In this document: in pieces, positions 60,561 through 64,000 of the stretch
Layout: every line of letters starts with the position of its first letter
How positions within the stretch are numbered: position 1 is the first letter of the stretch
Translations under genes and position numbers: made by a program
Notes under the pieces: generated by a model
Seen by the model: only the letters and a program-made list of their open reading frames with translations
What the model was told of the DNA's origin: nothing
Databases searched by the model: none
Assembly: GCA_050247255.1 (NCBI GenBank)
Contig: JBFWUM010000001.1
Location: forward strand, 62,001 to 126,000
Direction of reading: 5' to 3'
Source: JBFWUM01 sp050247255
GTDB taxonomy: Bacteria; Acidobacteriota; Vicinamibacteria; Vicinamibacterales; UBA2999
Length of the DNA stretch: 64,000 bases

Positions 60561-61708
60561 CGGTTCACCTCGACGTTGCCGCTGAAGGTGCGCAGCGTGA
60601 TCACCGCGCTGGCGTCGCCGAACGTGCCGCGCAGGGTCTGCGTCTGCGGGCCGCGGCGCGGCGTCTCGACGGTGGCGTTGTTGCGGAAGCTGACGTTGGA
60701 CCGCACCGAGCCGCTGAACGAGCTGGCGTCGAGGTCGAAGCCGGTGTTGCCGGCCGGCGTCAGGCTGATGTTGCCCGACTGCGATTGCAGCTGATAGCGG
60801 CCGCTGCGCGCCAGCGGCCCGGCGTAGTCGATGTCGCCGCTGATCGTCCGCAGGTTGACGCGCTCGGACCGGGTGTCCGACAGCCGCAGGTCGCCGCTGA
60901 CGGCCTCGATGTCGAGCGACCGGGCCGTGAGGTTGCGGATGACGACGTCGCCGCTGACCGTCCCGGCCGACACGTCCTCGCCCTCCACGTCGGTCAGCTG
61001 CAGGTCGCCGGAGACGGTGCGCGACGCGCGCAGCCGGCCGATGGTCGTGGCGGCCACGTCCCCGCTCACCGAATCGGCCTGGACTTCCCCCCGCACGTTG
61101 TTGACGCGGATGTCGCCCGACACGGACCGCGCGATCACGTTGCTGCCGGCGGGCAGCGTCACGGTGTAGTTGACCTCGCCGTTGAAGGTCCGGCGGTTGC
61201 GGGGGTACTCGGTGCGGACTTCGACGAGGCTGCCGCGCTCGTTCACCACGATCTGGATCTCCTGCAGCAGCGCCCGCGCCTCGGCCTCGGTCGGGCGGCG
61301 CACCTGCTTGACGGCCTTGATCACCGCCGAATCGCCGCCGCCGCCGGTGATCTGGATGTCGCCGGCGAGATTCGAGAGGTCGAGCGTGCCGTTGCTGCCG
61401 ATGCGCACGGTGCGGCTGAACGTCTCGGTGAACTCCGGGCCGCGGTCGGCGTCACGGCCGCGGCCGGCGTTGGCCCGGGCCCGGGCGCGGCGCAGCTCCG
61501 CTTCCTGCTCGCGCACCTCGCGCGCCGCCTCACGCGCGCGCTCGGCCGCTTCGCGCGCCCGCTCCGCCTCTTCGCGGGCGCGGCGCCGCGCCTCCTCGAG
61601 GCTCTGGGTCGTCGGCGCCTGCGCGTCCGGCCCCTGTGCCGCGGCCACGGTCGTTGACAACGCCGCCGCGACGAGCAGGGCAATCGTGAGTGTCGCAATC
61701 TTCGTCAT
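60554..61708 (-). CDS. DUF4097 family beta-strand repeat protein, exported
   Basis: This encodes 384 aa with a signal peptide (ATLTIALLVAAALSTTVAAAQG, about 5-26). An Arg/Glu/Ala-rich helical stretch with EEAERAREAAERAREAAR spans about 38-80. A beta-solenoid follows, with repeats reading SVSGDIRVNNV, SVSGDVAATTI, TVSGDLQLTDV, TVSGDVVIRNL and AVSGDLRLSDT (about 190-310). It is the last gene of an ECF-sigma / anti-sigma operon, its ATG overlapping the preceding stop. It is a likely envelope-stress output; biochemical role unknown. Confidence 0.82.
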   Translation of the reverse strand: MTKIATLTIALLVAAALSTTVAAAQGPDAQAPTTQSLEEARRRAREEAERAREAAERAREAAREVREQEAELRRARARANAGRGRDADRGPEFTETFSRTVRIGSNGTLDLSNLAGDIQITGGGGDSAVIKAVKQVRRPTEAEARALLQEIQIVVNERGSLVEVRTEYPRNRRTFNGEVNYTVTLPAGSNVIARSVSGDIRVNNVRGEVQADSVSGDVAATTIGRLRASRTVSGDLQLTDVEGEDVSAGTVSGDVVIRNLTARSLDIEAVSGDLRLSDTRSERVNLRTISGDIDYAGPLARSGRYQLQSQSGNISLTPAGNTGFDLDASSFSGSVRSNVSFRNNATVETPRRGPQTQTLRGTFGDASAVITLRTFSGNVEVNRN

Positions 61709-62433
61709 GGGTTCATCCCGGAAACAATGCGGGCGGCGCCGGCCTCGTTGCCCTTCCGCATTTCGTTGATGAGGGCGATGGTGTTCTGGAGCAGGGAGAC
61801 CTTGCTCTGCAGCGCGCTGAACAGGCTCTGTTGCGCGAGTGCGCTCGACGGGTTCGCCTGCAGCGCCGCCCGGCTCTCGCCGATGGCGGCGTCGATGACC
61901 GTCAGGTTGGCCTGCAGGACGTCCGCGGTGTCCTGGTCGAGGGCCGTGTCCTCGGCCTGGGCGATGGCATCGAGGCCGGCGATGGCGTTGGCGTAGTGTT
62001 CCTCGGCGAGCCTGAGCTGTGTCTCGACCGACTGCACCAGGGCCGGGTCGGCAGCGGCAGCCGCCGGCGCGGCCTGCTCGGTGGGCGCCACCGAGACGAG
62101 GCGGACGCCGAGCCAGGAGATGCCCCCGGCGATGATGACCAGCGCCGCGGCCGCGGCCAGCGATCGCCAGTTCGCGGCCAACGACAGCGCCGTGCGGCTG
62201 GCAGGGGCGGCGCCGCGCGCGGCGCCCAACTCCCGCTCGATGCGCGACCAGGCGGCCGGCGGCGGCGCATGGCGCTCGAGGACCCGCGCGGTGGCGGTGA
62301 TCGCCCGCAGGTCCGCGACCACCGGGCCGCACTCGCCGCACGAGGCGAGGTGCGCCTCGAAGGCGCGGGCATCGGCGGGCGGCAGCGCGCCGTCGATGAA
62401 GTCGTCGATCTGCGATCGATGCGGACAGTTCAT
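61705..62433 (-). CDS. Membrane anti-sigma factor with zinc-finger (ZAS) domain
   Basis: This encodes 242 aa. The N-terminal ZAS motif is H28-x3-C32-x2-C35 in EAHLASCGECG, a domain that holds the ECF sigma factor. A membrane segment (LAAAAALVIIAGGISWLGVRLV) lies near 91-112. The periplasmic part (about 125-242) is helical and may sense envelope state. The ATG overlaps the sigma-factor stop and its own stop overlaps the DUF4097 start, so the three are tightly coupled. Confidence 0.85.
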   Translation of the reverse strand: MNCPHRSQIDDFIDGALPPADARAFEAHLASCGECGPVVADLRAITATARVLERHAPPPAAWSRIERELGAARGAAPASRTALSLAANWRSLAAAAALVIIAGGISWLGVRLVSVAPTEQAAPAAAAADPALVQSVETQLRLAEEHYANAIAGLDAIAQAEDTALDQDTADVLQANLTVIDAAIGESRAALQANPSSALAQQSLFSALQSKVSLLQNTIALINEMRKGNEAGAARIVSGMNP

Positions 62434-63044
62434 GATGCCAGGATGGCGCGCAGTTTCATGCGCGCCTTGTGTACTTGCGACTTCGAGGTGCCCTCGCTGA
62501 TGTCGAGCATCGCCGCCACCTCGCGGTGCTCGAACCCCTCGACGTCGTGGAGCAGGAACGCGGCCCGGCACCCCGCCGGCAGCTGCGCGATCGCCCGCTC
62601 CAAATCCATTCTCGTCACCGGTCCCACAGGCGCCGGCGCCACCGGTTCGGCGGCGTCTTCCTCGTCGATCGAGCCGGTCACCCGTCCCATGCGCGCCTCG
62701 CGTCCCCGCAGGTAGTCGAGGCAGTGGTTCATCGCCAGCCGGTAGAGCCAGGTGGCCAGCGTGGAGTCGCCGCGGAAACCGGCGAGCTTCCGGTGCACCT
62801 GCAGGAAGACTTCCTGGAGCAGGTCCTCGGCCGCCTCGACCGAGCCGGCCATCCGGAGCACCAGGTTGAACAGGCGCCCGGAGTGCCGCCGATAGAGCTC
62901 CTCGAACGCGGCGGTGTCACCGGCCCGGCAGCGGTCGACGAGCTCCAGGTCCAGGTCCGCCTTCGCGTCTCCTGAAGCCTTAGACGGGGGAGCGGGCATG
63001 GGGAGTTGCCGCGGCTGGGCGGCCGGCACGGCGCGCATCGGCAT
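62430..63044 (-). CDS. RNA polymerase sigma factor, ECF (sigma-70) family
   Basis: This encodes 204 aa. Region 2 (about 38-105) has FEELYRRHSGRLFNLVLRMAGSVEAAEDLLQEVFLQVHRKLAGFRGDSTLATWLYRLAMNHC in segments typical of RpoE-like factors. Region 4 (about 145-200) has IAQLPAGCRAAFLLHDVEGFEHREVAAML and SEGTSKSQVHKARMKL as the -35 reading helix. The first ~30 residues are Pro/Ala-rich, so a start at the ATG near 62999 is also possible. It is held by the anti-sigma factor encoded next. Confidence 0.9.
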   Translation of the reverse strand: MPMRAVPAAQPRQLPMPAPPSKASGDAKADLDLELVDRCRAGDTAAFEELYRRHSGRLFNLVLRMAGSVEAAEDLLQEVFLQVHRKLAGFRGDSTLATWLYRLAMNHCLDYLRGREARMGRVTGSIDEEDAAEPVAPAPVGPVTRMDLERAIAQLPAGCRAAFLLHDVEGFEHREVAAMLDISEGTSKSQVHKARMKLRAILAS

Positions 63045-63073
63045 ACGGGAACACAGACGGCCCCACGCGCGAA

Positions 63074-63385
63074 TTAGTTCGATCGGCGCGGGTTCCAGCG
63101 GACCCGCGCGAAATCACGCACCCGCCGCGGGCCGACCTCCAGCCCTTCCGCCCGCAGCAGATCGCGCTTCATGTGCAGGTTGCCGCCGTAGCCGCCGAGG
63201 CCGCCTCCCGCGCCGATGACCCGGTGGCACGGGATGGCCGCCTCCCGGCACTCGCGCATGACGGTGCCGACGGCCCGCCAGGCTCGGGGCGCGCCGGCCA
63301 ACGACGCGATGTCGCCGTAGGTGGCCACACGCCCCGGCGGAATGCGCCGCACGGCCGCCAGCACCCGGTCGCGAAAGCTCCTCAT
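63074..63385 (-). CDS. MGMT-family protein (alkylated-DNA cysteine transferase domain)
   Basis: This encodes a 103-aa single DNA-binding domain. RIPPGRVATYGDIASLAGAPRAWRAVG is the helix-turn-helix with the Arg-Ala-VG finger, and IPCHRVIGAGGGLGGYGG carries the acceptor Cys of PCHRV. It lacks the N-terminal domain of full O6-alkylguanine transferases. A cysteine, not the Trp of alkyltransferase-like proteins, is present, so methyl transfer is possible. ATG 63385 overlaps the stop of the upstream gene; the longer open frame is a shadow of that gene. Confidence 0.87.
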   Translation of the reverse strand: MRSFRDRVLAAVRRIPPGRVATYGDIASLAGAPRAWRAVGTVMRECREAAIPCHRVIGAGGGLGGYGGNLHMKRDLLRAEGLEVGPRRVRDFARVRWNPRRSN

Positions 63386-64000
63386 CGTCCGACGACGATT
63401 TTCACCCGGATGGAGACGCCTCCCAGGTTGTGCTCGTCGAAGCCGGCGGCGACGCCGCGGGGATCGTGCCCGAGCGCATCCGGCACCGTCGCCCACTCGG
63501 CTTCGCCGGCCGCGGCAAACAGCCGCGACAGGCGGTACTCCAGCCCGCCGACGAGATGGTACCCGGTGAACAGCTCGCTGACATCCTCTTCGTCGTCGGC
63601 GGCCTCGGACGATTCGGTGTAGCGATGCAGCGCGATGCCGGCGCCGCCGTACGGGACGAGGCGATTCCACTGCTGCAGCCGGTAGCCGCCGGTGAAGACG
63701 ACCGGCGTCACGGTGACGGTCATCGGCACGCCGAGCGGAAAGCGCTGTCCCTCGAACAGGAACACGCGTTCGCCGTCGGCGCGGAACCGGGAGACGCGAA
63801 CGTTGCCGAAGACGCCGGACGGATGGCGGGCTTCGACGCCGCCGCCGAAGACGATCCCCTGATTGGATCCGAGCACGTTGGCGAAGCTGTCGTCCGCGGC
63901 AAAGGTCGTCACCCCGATGTCGGCAAACCCGCCGACCCGGACTTGCCCGCGCGCCGGCGCGGCAAGCAGGGTCAGCACAGCGCACACGAGGCAGGCGCGG
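63382..64000 (-). CDS. Outer-membrane beta-barrel protein, 5' end at window edge
   Basis: About 201-206 residues are visible. A hydrophobic signal (CAVLTLLAAPARGQ) is followed by amphipathic strands such as VRVGGFADIGVTTFAADDSF, VFGGGVEARHPSGVFGNVRVSRF, PYGGAGIALHRYTES and LVGGLEYRLSRLFAAAGEAEW. The protein is OmpW/Omp85-like only in general shape. A start at GTG 63987 is available, but the signal peptide is short, so the true start probably lies just outside the window. Confidence 0.65.
   Translation of the reverse strand, partial: RACLVCAVLTLLAAPARGQVRVGGFADIGVTTFAADDSFANVLGSNQGIVFGGGVEARHPSGVFGNVRVSRFRADGERVFLFEGQRFPLGVPMTVTVTPVVFTGGYRLQQWNRLVPYGGAGIALHRYTESSEAADDEEDVSELFTGYHLVGGLEYRLSRLFAAAGEAEWATVPDALGHDPRGVAAGFDEHNLGGVSIRVKIVVGR

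Noticed and set aside
63074..63985. 303-aa fusion of an N-terminal region to the MGMT domain
   Set aside because: The N-terminal two thirds is an out-of-frame reading of the outer-membrane protein gene; the MGMT domain starts at 63385.

Overview
This is a GC-rich bacterial chromosomal window with dense operons, many ATGA/GTGA start-stop overlaps and frequent GTG/TTG starts. Gene content suggests an Acidobacteriota member, most likely of the Vicinamibacteria type: a free-standing PD40 propeller protein, an ECF sigma / anti-sigma / DUF4097 trio, an mre-rod cluster followed by RNase G, and a BBP2-like porin next to an SLBB polysaccharide exporter. That placement is inference; no rRNA or tRNA gene was seen.

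Architecture. Bases 1-5475 recur at 44881-50355 in the same orientation (offset 44,880). All ORF translations shared by the two copies are the same, and every line compared was identical. Each copy carries rlmD, an FKBP isomerase gene, sppA, a 2OG-Fe(II) oxygenase gene and ppiD. At 5475/5476 the left copy is joined abruptly to a beta-barrel gene, so ppiD loses its N-terminus and the barrel gene its signal peptide. A tandem duplication of the 44,880-bp unit 5476-50355 explains this economically; an assembly artefact is the main alternative.

5476-24127: a plus-strand surface-polysaccharide operon. It holds an outer-membrane barrel, a Wza-like SLBB exporter, an ABC transporter pair (Wzm/Wzt-like), several GT4 glycosyltransferases including a two-domain fusion, a polysaccharide deacetylase, a frameshifted asparagine-synthetase-like gene, a Wzy-like membrane protein, a carbamoyltransferase and an initiating sugar-phosphate transferase.

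24140-29671: a probable lasso-type RiPP locus. An FAD oxidoreductase, a PqqD-like protein and a lasso-cyclase-like asparagine synthetase homologue are followed by a 50-aa precursor gene with its own promoter, then a methyltransferase with a PqqD-like tail and an HprK-like kinase, ending at a strong terminator. No B2 leader peptidase is visible. After a giant secreted repeat protein (2386 aa, minus strand) come a nucleotidyltransferase and a second 2OG oxygenase, both plausible tailoring genes.

38631-44819 (minus strand): an O-antigen-ligase-like protein, a Wzc/BY-kinase and a secreted carboxypeptidase-regulatory-like protein, preceded by a promoter overlapping an 11-bp inverted repeat, then a PD40 propeller protein.

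44816-64000: the intact second repeat copy, a diguanylate cyclase, the shape operon mreB-mreC-mreD-mrdA-rodA, rng, one more glycosyltransferase, and a minus-strand group with an ECF sigma factor, anti-sigma factor, DUF4097 protein, an MGMT-like protein and a partial outer-membrane protein. Two short-period repeat structures lie in intergenic positions at 53252-53342 and 60501-60560.
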